A stretch of 19,422 nt of DNA from an uncultured Opitutia bacterium (GTDB lineage: Bacteria > Verrucomicrobiota > Verrucomicrobiia > Opitutales > UBA953), in NCBI GenBank assembly GCA_903840235.1, contig CAIMFE010000159.1, forward strand, positions 1 through 19,422, written 5' to 3'. A model generated the notes under the pieces. That model was not told the DNA's origin. It ran no database searches and saw nothing but the letters and a program-made list of their open reading frames with translations. Of this stretch, positions 1 through 6,543 are shown piece by piece. The position numbers and the translations under genes are program-made. Positions within the stretch are counted from its first letter, which is position 1. Each line of letters begins with the position of its first letter.

Positions 1-1227
1 ATCTAAGTCAGAACCGAACTGAGCGAAGGCAGCGAGTTCGCGATACTGAGCGAGTTCGCCTTTCACTTTACCTGCTACTTGTTTAAAGGCTTTGATCTGT
101 GCAGCAGATCCTACGCGCGAAACTGAGAGACCCACGGAAACCGCGGGACGGATACCTTGATTAAATAAATCGGTCTGTAAGAAAATCTGACCATCAGTAA
201 TCGAAATCACGTTCGTCGGAATGTACGCCGAAACGTCACCCGCTTGAGTTTCGATAATCGGAAGCGCGGTGAGTGAACCCTTACCGTTTAAGCGTGCAGA
301 ACGCTCGAGGAGGCGGGAGTGCAAATAGAAGACGTCACCAGGATAAGCTTCACGACCGGAAGGGCGTTTTAAGATTAAAGAAATTTGGCGGTATGCAGCA
401 GCATGTTTAGATAAGTCATCATAAACAATCAGAGCATCTTGTCCATTTTCCATAAACCATTCACCGATGGCAGTTCCGGAGAAAGGAGCGAAGAGTTGGT
501 TTGCAGCGTTATCAGCGGCAGGAGCGGCGACCACACAGCAATATTCCATTGCGCCGGCTTTTTCTAAAATACCTACAGTGCGGGCGATCGAGGAATTCTT
601 TTGTCCGATAGCTACGTAGATTGAAAATACTGGACGGAATTTAGCATCACCCGAAGCTAAACCAACTCGGTTGGCATTCGCTTGATTGATAATCGTATCA
701 ATCGCGATGGTGGTCTTACCGGTTGCACGGTCACCGATGATTAATTCGCGCTGACCGCGGCCAACTGGAATCATCGCATCGATAGCCATGATACCGGTTT
801 GCATTGGTTGATCGACGGATTTACGTGGAGTGATACCAGGAGCAATTTTTTCTACAGGGTAACGTTCGGTGCTTTGAATAGGACCTTTGCCGTCGATAGG
901 GTTACCAAGAGCATCAACCACGCGACCTAATAAACCTTTACCAACAGGAACCGAAAGGAGGCGTCCGGTGGTCTTTGCTTCCATGCCTTCTTTAAGGCCA
1001 GAAATATCACCCATAATAACACAACCCACTGTGTCTTCAGCGAGGTTGAGCGCGACGCCTTGAAGGCCACCAGGAAGCTCGATCATCTCATTCATCATGA
1101 CTCCCGATAATCCATCGATAGAGGCAACACCGTCAGCCAGCGTTACGATTGTGCCCACGTTGGCTTTGCCCGCACGGGTGTCGAGGCCAGCGATGGCTTT
1201 TTGAATTTGGTCAATTACGTTACTCAT
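1..1227 (-). CDS. atpA: ATP synthase F1 subunit alpha, partial (C-terminus outside window)
   Basis: Non-catalytic nucleotide-binding subunit of the F1 head, which with beta forms the hexamer that makes ATP on the cytoplasmic side of the membrane. I translated it directly: ATG at 1227 and an open frame to base 1, giving 409 residues. E. coli AtpA has 513, so about 100 C-terminal residues lie beyond the left edge. The start reads MSNVIDQIQKAIAGLDTR. Visible motifs are the Walker A loop GDRATGKTT (Lys171, Thr172), the LPGGLQGVALNL stretch near the N-terminus, and SVSRVG with the conserved Arg371. One oddity is Ala168 in the P-loop, where E. coli has Gln172. It is the fifth gene of the atpB-E-F-H-A run, 28 bases after atpH. 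No Shine-Dalgarno precedes the start; the leader is A/T-rich. Identity is essentially certain. Confidence 0.98.
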   Translation of the reverse strand, partial: MSNVIDQIQKAIAGLDTRAGKANVGTIVTLADGVASIDGLSGVMMNEMIELPGGLQGVALNLAEDTVGCVIMGDISGLKEGMEAKTTGRLLSVPVGKGLLGRVVDALGNPIDGKGPIQSTERYPVEKIAPGITPRKSVDQPMQTGIMAIDAMIPVGRGQRELIIGDRATGKTTIAIDTIINQANANRVGLASGDAKFRPVFSIYVAIGQKNSSIARTVGILEKAGAMEYCCVVAAPAADNAANQLFAPFSGTAIGEWFMENGQDALIVYDDLSKHAAAYRQISLILKRPSGREAYPGDVFYLHSRLLERSARLNGKGSLTALPIIETQAGDVSAYIPTNVISITDGQIFLQTDLFNQGIRPAVSVGLSVSRVGSAAQIKAFKQVAGKVKGELAQYRELAAFAQFGSDLD

Positions 1228-1255
1228 GTTTTTATATAAATGGTTTTGGTTTTTT

Positions 1256-1651
1256 TTAGGAAAGTGATTTGGCTAAATTTGCAAGGCGGTGAGCAGCGGT
1301 TAAATCAATAACGTCATCGCCCACTCTCACGCGGAAGCCGGCCAAGAGCGCATCGTTACGACGAGCGACGGGCATAACAGTACGCGAAAGTGATTTGGAA
1401 AAATGGGTCGCGATATTAGAAGCATCACCAGCGGAAAGAGGACCCGCGTGTTCAATCAAGGCTTCGCCGCGCGCGATCTCCTTACGTACATTTGCTAAAT
1501 ATGCGCGGAGCAGAGGACGTAAGGTATAAGCAGGACGAGATTTTTTGAGTGAGCTTAAAACCGCTTCAACGCGCTCAGCAGAAACTACACCCGACTCTAG
1601 TGAGAGGGTTAAAAGTTTTTTGGCTTCTACTTTAACTGAGCGAGAGGACAT
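1256..1651 (-). CDS. atpH: ATP synthase F1 subunit delta, shortened
   Basis: Peripheral-stalk subunit that joins the b subunits to the top of F1. The C-terminal half is recognisable: a PLSAGD segment, then GFRVRVGDDVIDLTAAHRL, matching the family's conserved GG/AGFxIRVGDxVID element. I place the start at the ATG at 1651 (MSSRSVKVEAKK). The open frame runs further to 1714, but those extra 21 residues overlap the end of atpF and do not resemble the family. The resulting protein has 131 residues against about 177 in E. coli. The missing part is mainly in the N-terminal helical bundle that grips the alpha subunits. Seven bases separate it from the atpF stop, so it is clearly part of the operon. 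Identity rests on the C-terminal motif plus position between atpF and atpA. Confidence 0.88.
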   Translation of the reverse strand: MSSRSVKVEAKKLLTLSLESGVVSAERVEAVLSSLKKSRPAYTLRPLLRAYLANVRKEIARGEALIEHAGPLSAGDASNIATHFSKSLSRTVMPVARRNDALLAGFRVRVGDDVIDLTAAHRLANLAKSLS

Positions 1652-1658
1652 TTTTAAA

Positions 1659-2252
1659 TTATTTGGAAGAGAGTTGTTTAACGGCAGCTTCGTTAAGACG
1701 AGTGCGTTGAGCATCGTCTAAGTTCTGTTCTAAAACTTTTGCGGCGGTTTCGACGACTAAACGGGAAACTTCGCCACGCACTTCATTAAGCATTTGGCGA
1801 CGATCGGCTTCGAGTGATTCTTTTCCTTTACGGGTTATTTCGGCAACCGCAGCAACCGCTTCACCTTTGGCAGCTTCGATAGTTTGTTTAGCACTATTAC
1901 GAGCGTCGTTTAAAATTTTGGCCGCTTCATCAGAAGCCTTTTGTAATTCCGCGTGAGCGGTCTTTTTGGCATCAGCCAATTTTTGCTCTGCTTGGGCGCG
2001 GTCGGCTTGTAATTGTTCGGCTTGGCGGATGCGTTCTTCTAACTGGCCGAGGGCGGGCTTGATCGCAAATTTGTAGAGAACGAAGGCGAGGATAGAAAAA
2101 TTAACTAACTGCGCGATTAAGTGAGGAGCATCGACGCCGAAATTACCAAAGAGTTTAATGATGCCATCTAGGGGGTTGGAGGATTCCGTGGCGCCATGAG
2201 CGGAAGGGGTGGCCGGTGCGGCGGTGTTGAGTAGAAGTGAGAAGAGTTTCAT
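1659..2252 (-). CDS. atpF: ATP synthase F0 subunit b
   Basis: Membrane-anchored stator rod linking the a subunit to F1. It has 197 residues. A roughly 40-residue N-terminal extension rich in Ala, Pro and Ser precedes the single membrane helix at about residues 44-62. A long, charged, alanine-rich coiled coil follows to the C-terminus (LEERIRQAEQLQADRAQAEQ and onward), as expected for b. The first residues (MKLFSLLLNTAAPA) look signal-like, so the N-terminus may be processed or may contribute a second membrane contact. E. coli AtpF has 156 residues, and the excess is mostly this N-terminal stretch. It lies between atpE, from which it is separated by a strong hairpin, and atpH. Only one b gene is visible, so b probably acts as a homodimer; a b' gene elsewhere is not excluded. 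Confidence 0.95.
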   Translation of the reverse strand: MKLFSLLLNTAAPATPSAHGATESSNPLDGIIKLFGNFGVDAPHLIAQLVNFSILAFVLYKFAIKPALGQLEERIRQAEQLQADRAQAEQKLADAKKTAHAELQKASDEAAKILNDARNSAKQTIEAAKGEAVAAVAEITRKGKESLEADRRQMLNEVRGEVSRLVVETAAKVLEQNLDDAQRTRLNEAAVKQLSSK

Positions 2253-2285
2253 GACTTAAATTTTTAAAATGATGCGCTGGTGGTG

Positions 2286-2317
2286 AACAGCGTGGCCCCT
2301 TGCGGGGCCACACCGCC
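2286..2317 (-). promoter_or_regulatory. GNRA-capped hairpin between atpE and atpF
   Basis: Directly after the atpE stop, the minus-strand RNA can form a perfect 8-bp stem, GUGGCCCC and GGGGCCAC (2311-2304 with 2299-2292), closed by a GCAA loop of the GNRA type. The stem can continue for six more pairs, mostly G-U wobbles, to 2317/2286. No U-tract follows, so it is not a standard intrinsic terminator. I infer a processing, stability or partial-attenuation element that helps set c-subunit output against the downstream subunits. The structure is read from the sequence; the role is inference. Confidence 0.7.
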
Positions 2318-2324
2318 AATCCTT

Positions 2325-2528
2325 TTACTTCGCGAGGAAGATTGCGTAGAACGCAACTGCTTCAGCGAGAGCCATGCCCAGAATAGACTGGACGAGGATC
2401 TTACCGGAAGCTTCAGGATTACGACCTACGGACTCGACGGCTTTAGCGCCAACGAGACCTACACCGATAGCGGCAGCGAAGCAGCCAACAGCGGCAGGAA
2501 GTGAACCAGTAATTTCAGCGATGATCAT
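2325..2528 (-). CDS. atpE: ATP synthase F0 subunit c
   Basis: Proteolipid that forms the rotating c-ring and carries the coupling ion. It has 67 residues, short for the family. It shows two membrane helices joined by the polar loop KAVESVGRNPEA (RNP at 36-38). The ion-carrying carboxylate is Glu56 in GMALAEAVAFY. Helix 1 is rich in Gly and Ala (AAAIGVGLVGA). Aligned with the Na+-coupled Ilyobacter c subunit, the position of its Gln32 is Val here, and the Ser after the key Glu is Ala. This points to proton coupling. The gene sits between atpB and atpF in the usual order. It has no Shine-Dalgarno; instead an A-rich leader precedes the ATG, and a strong hairpin follows the stop. Confidence 0.97.
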   Translation of the reverse strand: MIIAEITGSLPAAVGCFAAAIGVGLVGAKAVESVGRNPEASGKILVQSILGMALAEAVAFYAIFLAK

Positions 2529-2557
2529 ATTATGTTTTGTTTTTTGGTTTTTTTCTT
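2529..2557 (-). promoter_or_regulatory. A-rich, unstructured atpE translation leader
   Basis: The 29 bases before the atpE ATG are almost only A and C on the coding strand, with a few T, one G, and no purine-rich Shine-Dalgarno. A weak hairpin (2566-2583, GCUGGG with CCC...AGC) lies just upstream. Because the c subunit is needed in many copies per complex, an unstructured A-rich leader is a plausible ribosome (S1-type) entry site. E. coli atpE is known to have an enhancing upstream leader of its own. The role here is inferred. Confidence 0.45.
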
Positions 2558-2607
2558 AACGCACCGCTTGGGGAAGTCCCAGCAAGTCATACGCCTTGAA
2601 AGTAAAG

Positions 2608-3504
2608 TTAATGGGCGTGATGTTCGTCGGCGTGGCCGCCTTCGTGATTACAAATGAGGCCGATGTAAACGGCAGATAATAGGGTGAAGACAAAGGCTTG
2701 AATGAGACCAACTAAAACTTCTAATAATCCAGCAAGTGCTGGTACTACGTAAGGGGCGAGACCGCCAAGTGAGTGAATTAAATTTTCTCCACCGAATACA
2801 TTTCCGTACAAACGGAACGAAAGAGAAATTAAACGGAAGGCGATGGATACTACTTCAATACCTCCGACTCCAAGAAAAATAAAGCTGAGTAAAATCCACA
2901 TCGGAAAACCAATTTCTTTTTTGTCGGCTTTGTTTCCGAATAAATCAAAAATCAGAACTTTTAATCCGGCATAACGTAACACGAAATAAGTCCACGCGAG
3001 GAACGAAATCACACTAAGGGCGAGCGTGGTATTTAAATCTGAAGTAGCCGGGCGAATTGCATCAACCCAGTGAGTCCCTTGTTGGAATTTAATCGTGCCG
3101 ACGCCGGGGAGGAGTCCGCTCCAGTTCATCAAAAGAATAAATACGAAGAATCCACAGAGCGTTGGAAAAACTTTCCCAATCATGTTTTTACCGACGATCG
3201 GCTCTAAGGTGTCACGCAGGCCGGATGCCATGTTTTCTACCAAGGCTTGGCCCTTAGAAGGAATGAGTTTGGGCGTACCGACTAAAATACGTACAGCAAT
3301 GATGATGATTACCGCTAATATCCAGGTAGTGAGAATCGAATTAGTTACATCAAAATTTAACCCGTAACCCTTGATAGAGAACACAGTATCTGCTTTTTCA
3401 CTAACCCCCTCATTCGCAAAAACGAAGGCTGGTGAAAATAAGGCAGCTATTAAATAAAAGGGGCGCATTAGGCGGAAGGTAGGTTTGAATGTTTGCAGGG
3501 GCAT
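2608..3504 (-). CDS. atpB: ATP synthase F0 subunit a
   Basis: Stator membrane subunit that forms the proton half-channels against the c-ring. It has 298 residues. A signal-like N-terminus includes residues 13-29 (MRPFYLIAALFSPAFVF), followed by a periplasmic stretch and five or six hydrophobic helices. The essential arginine is Arg231 in LSFRLYGNVFGGE, equivalent to E. coli Arg210. The helix with GLIQAFVFTLLSAVYI follows, and the protein ends in a His-rich tail (HEGGHADEHHAH). The start at 3504 is the longest option; Met13 (start at 3468) is an equally good start because neither has a Shine-Dalgarno and the signal-like segment begins there. It is the first gene of the ATP synthase cluster. 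No atpI-like gene lies upstream; pdxH ends 81 bases before it. Confidence 0.96.
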   Translation of the reverse strand: MPLQTFKPTFRLMRPFYLIAALFSPAFVFANEGVSEKADTVFSIKGYGLNFDVTNSILTTWILAVIIIIAVRILVGTPKLIPSKGQALVENMASGLRDTLEPIVGKNMIGKVFPTLCGFFVFILLMNWSGLLPGVGTIKFQQGTHWVDAIRPATSDLNTTLALSVISFLAWTYFVLRYAGLKVLIFDLFGNKADKKEIGFPMWILLSFIFLGVGGIEVVSIAFRLISLSFRLYGNVFGGENLIHSLGGLAPYVVPALAGLLEVLVGLIQAFVFTLLSAVYIGLICNHEGGHADEHHAH

Positions 3505-3585
3505 AGGTCAACACTTGGCGAAAAAGATTTCTTATCGTAAGCCCCCCACCCCCTCCCCTATTAATTTATCTTATTGTAGACTAAC
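3505..3585 (-). promoter_or_regulatory. pdxH-atpB spacer with G-tract and possible -10 box
   Basis: This 81-base spacer would hold the promoter and leader of the ATP synthase operon if the operon does not rely on readthrough from pdxH. On the coding strand it contains a TACAAT hexamer (a good -10 match) with no convincing -35. After it come consecutive G runs of 4, 5 and 6 separated by single bases (3558-3542), starting 38 bases upstream of the atpB ATG. The G-run is too far away to act as a Shine-Dalgarno. It could form a G-quadruplex of at least two tetrads in RNA or non-template DNA. Confidence 0.3.
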
Positions 3586-4221
3586 TTAAGGGGAGAGCCG
3601 TGATATAGCCCAATTGCCCTGTGATTTGGTATAAATAAAGCGGTCATGGAGCCTGTTTAGTCGACCCTGCCAAAACTCAAAACTTTCAGGAATTAGGATG
3701 AAACCACCCCAATGTGGGGGTCTGGGAACCTTCCCTTCGGGGTATTTCTTCTTAAATTCTTCTAATAAGTGCTCTAATTGCATCCGATCAGGGATGGTCT
3801 CACTTTGCTCAGAAACCCAGGCGCCAAGCTGACTACCATAAGGCCGGCGGGCAAAATAAGCATCAGATTCAGTTTCAGAAGTCTTTATCACTGAACCATT
3901 TATGTGAATTTGACGCTCCAAAGCAAACCAGGGAAATAAAAGTGATGCCCGGGGGTCTTGGGCTAAATTCCGCCCCTTGTTGCTGTTATAGTTAGTATAG
4001 AAGGCTAAGCCGCGCTCATCCGCCGACTTTAATAATACAGTTCGCGAAAGTGGAGACCCTCCTTCTTTTACCGTAGATAGAACCATGGCGTTGGGTTCGG
4101 TAATTCCGGAGGCCTTAGCTTGATCGAACCAAACCTTAAACTGGGCCAAAGGGGAGTCTAACAGCTCATCACGGCTGAGCCCGTGGGTGGCGTATTCTTT
4201 TCTTAATTCCGAAAGGTCCAT
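3586..4221 (-). CDS. pdxH: Pyridoxamine/pyridoxine 5'-phosphate oxidase
   Basis: FMN enzyme that oxidises pyridoxamine or pyridoxine phosphate to pyridoxal phosphate, the last step of vitamin B6 synthesis and salvage. I use the ATG at 4221 (MDLSELRKEYATHGLSRDEL), giving 211 residues (E. coli 218). The open frame extends to 4278, but its 19 extra residues do not look like the family. Recognisable elements are SRTVLLK (59-65), FYTNYNSNKGRNL (74-86), the PYGSQLGAWVSEQS segment (127-140), the FWQGRLNRLHDR block (183-194) and the C-terminal SRLSP. It is divergent from rsmE. It could be cotranscribed with the ATP synthase genes, since only 81 bases separate it from atpB. Confidence 0.96.
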   Translation of the reverse strand: MDLSELRKEYATHGLSRDELLDSPLAQFKVWFDQAKASGITEPNAMVLSTVKEGGSPLSRTVLLKSADERGLAFYTNYNSNKGRNLAQDPRASLLFPWFALERQIHINGSVIKTSETESDAYFARRPYGSQLGAWVSEQSETIPDRMQLEHLLEEFKKKYPEGKVPRPPHWGGFILIPESFEFWQGRLNRLHDRFIYTKSQGNWAISRLSP

Positions 4222-4306
4222 GAATATAAAATAGTGAAGTCGGTGAATTGGGCAAGCGTTAGCCTTCCCACTCGCCACCTAATTAAGATTTATCACCCTA
4301 CCCTCT
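4222..4306. promoter_or_regulatory. Divergent spacer between pdxH and rsmE
   Basis: This 85-base region must hold start signals for both genes. Toward pdxH there is a weak sigma70-like pair, TTGCCC and TATTTT spaced 16 bases, which would place transcription start at or very near the ATG, leaving almost no leader. Toward rsmE I see no convincing boxes. Neither start has a Shine-Dalgarno. Confidence 0.25.
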
Positions 4307-5044
4307 GTGAATCTCGTTCTGATTAATCAAGAAGAGTCGACCCATGGTATCCCCATGGACGACCCACGCGCGGTTCATTTAACCCAAACAGTCGGCCTGC
4401 AGCCGGGTAAAACTTTTGTCGTGGGAATAAAAAACGCGTTTCGTGGTTTAGCGACGATTCAAAAAATAAGTGAGCATCTCATCTTCACGGTCGAATGGGA
4501 AAAAGAAAAACAGGCACGCCTTCCTTTAGAGTTACTTGTGGGCCTACCTCGACCGCAAACCGCCAAAAAAATATTATATGACGCAGCCAGTTTGGGTGTT
4601 AAGAAAATTATCTTTTTCGTTTCAGAAAAAGGTGACCCAGGATATCTCTCAAGTTCACTTTGGAAAAATAACGAATGGGGAGATTTTCTTTTACGTGGAA
4701 CCGAGCAAGCCTGCTCCTGCCTAGTTCCCGATGTTGTTCATGTCCCCAACATCGAAGAAGGCATAAAATTATTATATCCACAGTCGTGGCGTGTGGCACT
4801 TGATCCCTATATAGCAAAGGAATCTTTAAAAACTAAACTGGGAAATTTTTCTTTTGGCACGTTGGCGATTGGCCCAGAACGCGGTTGGTCTAATGACGAA
4901 CGCTCCGTTTTAAAAACCAACGGCTTTAATTTTTATCATTTAGGAGATCGTATCTTGAGAGTTGAAACCGCCTGTACCGCAGGAAGCGTTTTAATGCTTT
5001 CAGAATTAAATGCGTGGCAGCCCCACCGAAATTTAATTTCGTAA
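4307..5044 (+). CDS. rsmE: 16S rRNA m3U1498 methyltransferase RsmE
   Basis: SPOUT-fold enzyme that methylates N3 of U1498 in 16S rRNA using S-adenosylmethionine. It has 245 residues from a GTG start at 4307 (MNLVLINQEES as translated). The next ATG, at 4355, would remove the beginning of the N-terminal PUA-like domain, so GTG is preferred. The RsmE signature is clear: DDPRAVHLTQ early, LPRPQTAKKILYDAASLGV in the middle, and the C-terminal trefoil-knot motif AIGPERGWSNDE followed by LGDRILRVETA. The knot has GPERGWS where many homologues have GPEGGFS. The stop is immediately followed, with no spacer, by the stop of the opposing rsmD gene, another 16S rRNA methyltransferase. Confidence 0.95.
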   Translation: MNLVLINQEESTHGIPMDDPRAVHLTQTVGLQPGKTFVVGIKNAFRGLATIQKISEHLIFTVEWEKEKQARLPLELLVGLPRPQTAKKILYDAASLGVKKIIFFVSEKGDPGYLSSSLWKNNEWGDFLLRGTEQACSCLVPDVVHVPNIEEGIKLLYPQSWRVALDPYIAKESLKTKLGNFSFGTLAIGPERGWSNDERSVLKTNGFNFYHLGDRILRVETACTAGSVLMLSELNAWQPHRNLIS

Positions 5045-5605
5045 TTATTCTACGCGCACTAAGATGGATGCAGCAGGCTGACCTTTTCCCTTGCCAATTA
5101 TTTTCTTTAATTTCCATCCGTTGGGAATCGGAACATTAAAGCCACCCGGAGCTTCTAAAATAACCCGGGCGTCGATGGATGCCTGGGCACAGTCGACAGC
5201 ATTTTGTGCAATTTCCTCGCCTCGGGTTTCCCATAATTCCCAAGGCGGATCGGCAAAAACGATATCATATTTTTCTTCGGATTTTATAGGCTTCGTGGCA
5301 TCTCCGGTAATAATATTAAGCGGAAGTGTCGGAAGCTGCATAGATTTAGCGACCGCCTGGGCATTCGCACTTAAATCACTGCCTGCGTTCAAATCAATAC
5401 AGGTAGCCGACTTAGCACCACGGCTTAAAGACTCTAGAGCGTAAGCCCCGGTTCCAGCAAATAAATCTAGTACGGTAGCACCCGGAATAAAAGCAGCCAT
5501 TGAACTAAACACTGCTTCGCGAATGTAGTCTGTGGCCGGACGGACGCCGCCCTTAGAAGGAACGCGCAATTGAATGCCGCGTGCGATGCCACCCGTAATG
5601 CGCAT
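5045..5605 (-). CDS. rsmD: 16S rRNA m2G966 methyltransferase RsmD
   Basis: SAM-dependent methyltransferase that modifies N2 of G966 in 16S rRNA. It has 186 residues. It starts with the family hallmark MRITGGIARGIQL, then RPATDYIREAVFSS (22-35), the SAM-binding motif VLDLFAGTGAYALESLSRGA (45-64), the acidic residue of CIDLN, and the catalytic DPPW (119-122). It lies 30 bases downstream of mutM on the same strand and is probably cotranscribed with it. Its 3' end abuts rsmE exactly, so no terminator fits between them. A/T-rich sequence precedes the ATG and no Shine-Dalgarno is visible. Confidence 0.95.
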   Translation of the reverse strand: MRITGGIARGIQLRVPSKGGVRPATDYIREAVFSSMAAFIPGATVLDLFAGTGAYALESLSRGAKSATCIDLNAGSDLSANAQAVAKSMQLPTLPLNIITGDATKPIKSEEKYDIVFADPPWELWETRGEEIAQNAVDCAQASIDARVILEAPGGFNVPIPNGWKLKKIIGKGKGQPAASILVRVE

Positions 5606-5635
5606 AGGTTTAAATTTGGATATCGGTGAAGAAGG

Positions 5636-6451
5636 TCAACGGCGTTCCGCTCCTAATTTTTGTCGGGCAGGTGACCAACAACTTGTGCGCCCACCGATCG
5701 TCTTTCTTTCTAATAAAACTTTTGTTTTAGGACACCGACCGCCCTTTTCCCATCGATGATTGAATAACCAACCATTAGGAGGATCGGACCAGTCCTTGCC
5801 AATGACCCTAAAGGCATCGCGACAAACTTCGCGAAGTGTTTTGAATAATAAATGAATAGACTTTATTCCAAAATTGCCAGCGCGTGCAGCTGGATGAAAA
5901 CCTGCACGCCAGAGAATTTCATCAGCCATCCAATTACCTATTCCCGGAAACCTTTCTTGCATTAACAATACTGCTTTAATCGGACTTCCTTTTCTTCGTT
6001 TTAAAAAATCTGCCACTTCTTTTTCCGTAAATTCTTTTGAAAGAATGGCGGGCGGAATTTTTGCCCACCACGGGGGCACGCCTTCACCTTGGAAAAACTG
6101 CACCCGACCAAATTGCCGCGGATCATTAAAAATCAGTTGGTGACCGGATGACATTTTTAAAACCAGCTGATCATGTTTAATCGTGGGTTGATTTTTAGGG
6201 CGACACTCCATGCGACCCGTCATCCCTAAGTGGATACCCATCCAAAGGTTCTTATTAAAAAGAAAGACCATTTGTTTAGCAGCCGCGGCGGAAGTATTCA
6301 GGCGGGTCCGCGTGATACATTTTATCATCACTTCCGTTTTTTGCCCACTAAACACCCGCGCTTTTTTATTTATGATGATTTCTTTAACGGTCTGACCTAT
6401 ACCCGGATTCCACTGTTTTCGAAAATATTCAACTTCGGCAAGCTCGGGCAT
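5636..6451 (-). CDS. mutM: Fpg/MutM-family DNA glycosylase with degenerate zinc finger
   Basis: Bifunctional DNA glycosylase/AP lyase of the Fpg/Nei family that removes oxidised purines such as 8-oxoguanine. It has 271 residues. The N-terminus MPELAEVE provides the catalytic Pro2 and Glu3 (most homologues read MPELPEVE). Lys59 in AAAKQMVF matches the conserved beta-turn lysine. HLGMTGR (74-80), the helix-two-turn-helix segment FPGIGNWMADEIL (168-180) and Arg255 in the finger are all present. The C-terminal finger keeps only one cysteine of each pair: C240-P-K-T and C258-W-S-P replace the usual CxxC motifs. Classical zinc binding is therefore doubtful, although the hairpin may still fold, as in known zincless fingers. 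Substrate range (Fpg against Nei) cannot be settled from sequence alone. Confidence 0.9.
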   Translation of the reverse strand: MPELAEVEYFRKQWNPGIGQTVKEIIINKKARVFSGQKTEVMIKCITRTRLNTSAAAAKQMVFLFNKNLWMGIHLGMTGRMECRPKNQPTIKHDQLVLKMSSGHQLIFNDPRQFGRVQFFQGEGVPPWWAKIPPAILSKEFTEKEVADFLKRRKGSPIKAVLLMQERFPGIGNWMADEILWRAGFHPAARAGNFGIKSIHLLFKTLREVCRDAFRVIGKDWSDPPNGWLFNHRWEKGGRCPKTKVLLERKTIGGRTSCWSPARQKLGAERR

Positions 6452-6543
6452 AGTCTTTATTTAAATTTAAAATTTCTTGATGCAACCTAATCAATTTCTG
6501 TTCTTTTGGTTGTTAATTTTTTGTTTCTCATCAGGGTATTATT
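6452..6543. promoter_or_regulatory. Divergent spacer between mutM and the NUDIX gene
   Basis: This 92-base A/T-rich region lies between two outward-facing genes. It contains a perfect 12-bp palindrome, TTTAAATTTAAA, at 6460-6471, nine bases from the mutM ATG. I see no strong -35/-10 pair in either direction. The palindrome could be an operator, but it is low-complexity A/T sequence of the kind that precedes several starts here. Confidence 0.25.

Noticed and set aside
1652..1714. Longer atpH reading frame starting at 1714
   Set aside because: The extra 21 residues lie inside the atpF coding end and do not resemble the delta family; MSSRSVKVEAKK at 1651 is a natural start.
2286..2317. Hairpin after atpE as an intrinsic terminator
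   Set aside because: No U-tract follows, and termination here would cut off the essential downstream ATP synthase genes.
2325..2528. Na+-coupled c-ring
   Set aside because: The positions of the Na+ ligands in Ilyobacter (Gln32 and the Ser after the key Glu) are Val and Ala here.
2280..2559. Plus-strand open frames across atpE
   Set aside because: They mirror the atpE coding strand, have no family resemblance, and atpE itself is unmistakable.
4222..4278. Longer pdxH reading frame starting at 4278
   Set aside because: The 19 extra residues are not family-like, and the start at 4221 gives the normal PdxH beginning and length.
5636..6451. mutM as a decaying pseudogene because of missing cysteines
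   Set aside because: The frame is intact and full length, and Pro2, Glu3, Lys59 and Arg255 are all kept.
6460..6471. TTTAAATTTAAA palindrome as a specific operator
   Set aside because: It is low-complexity A/T sequence like that before many starts in the window; there is no second copy with spacing typical of an operator.
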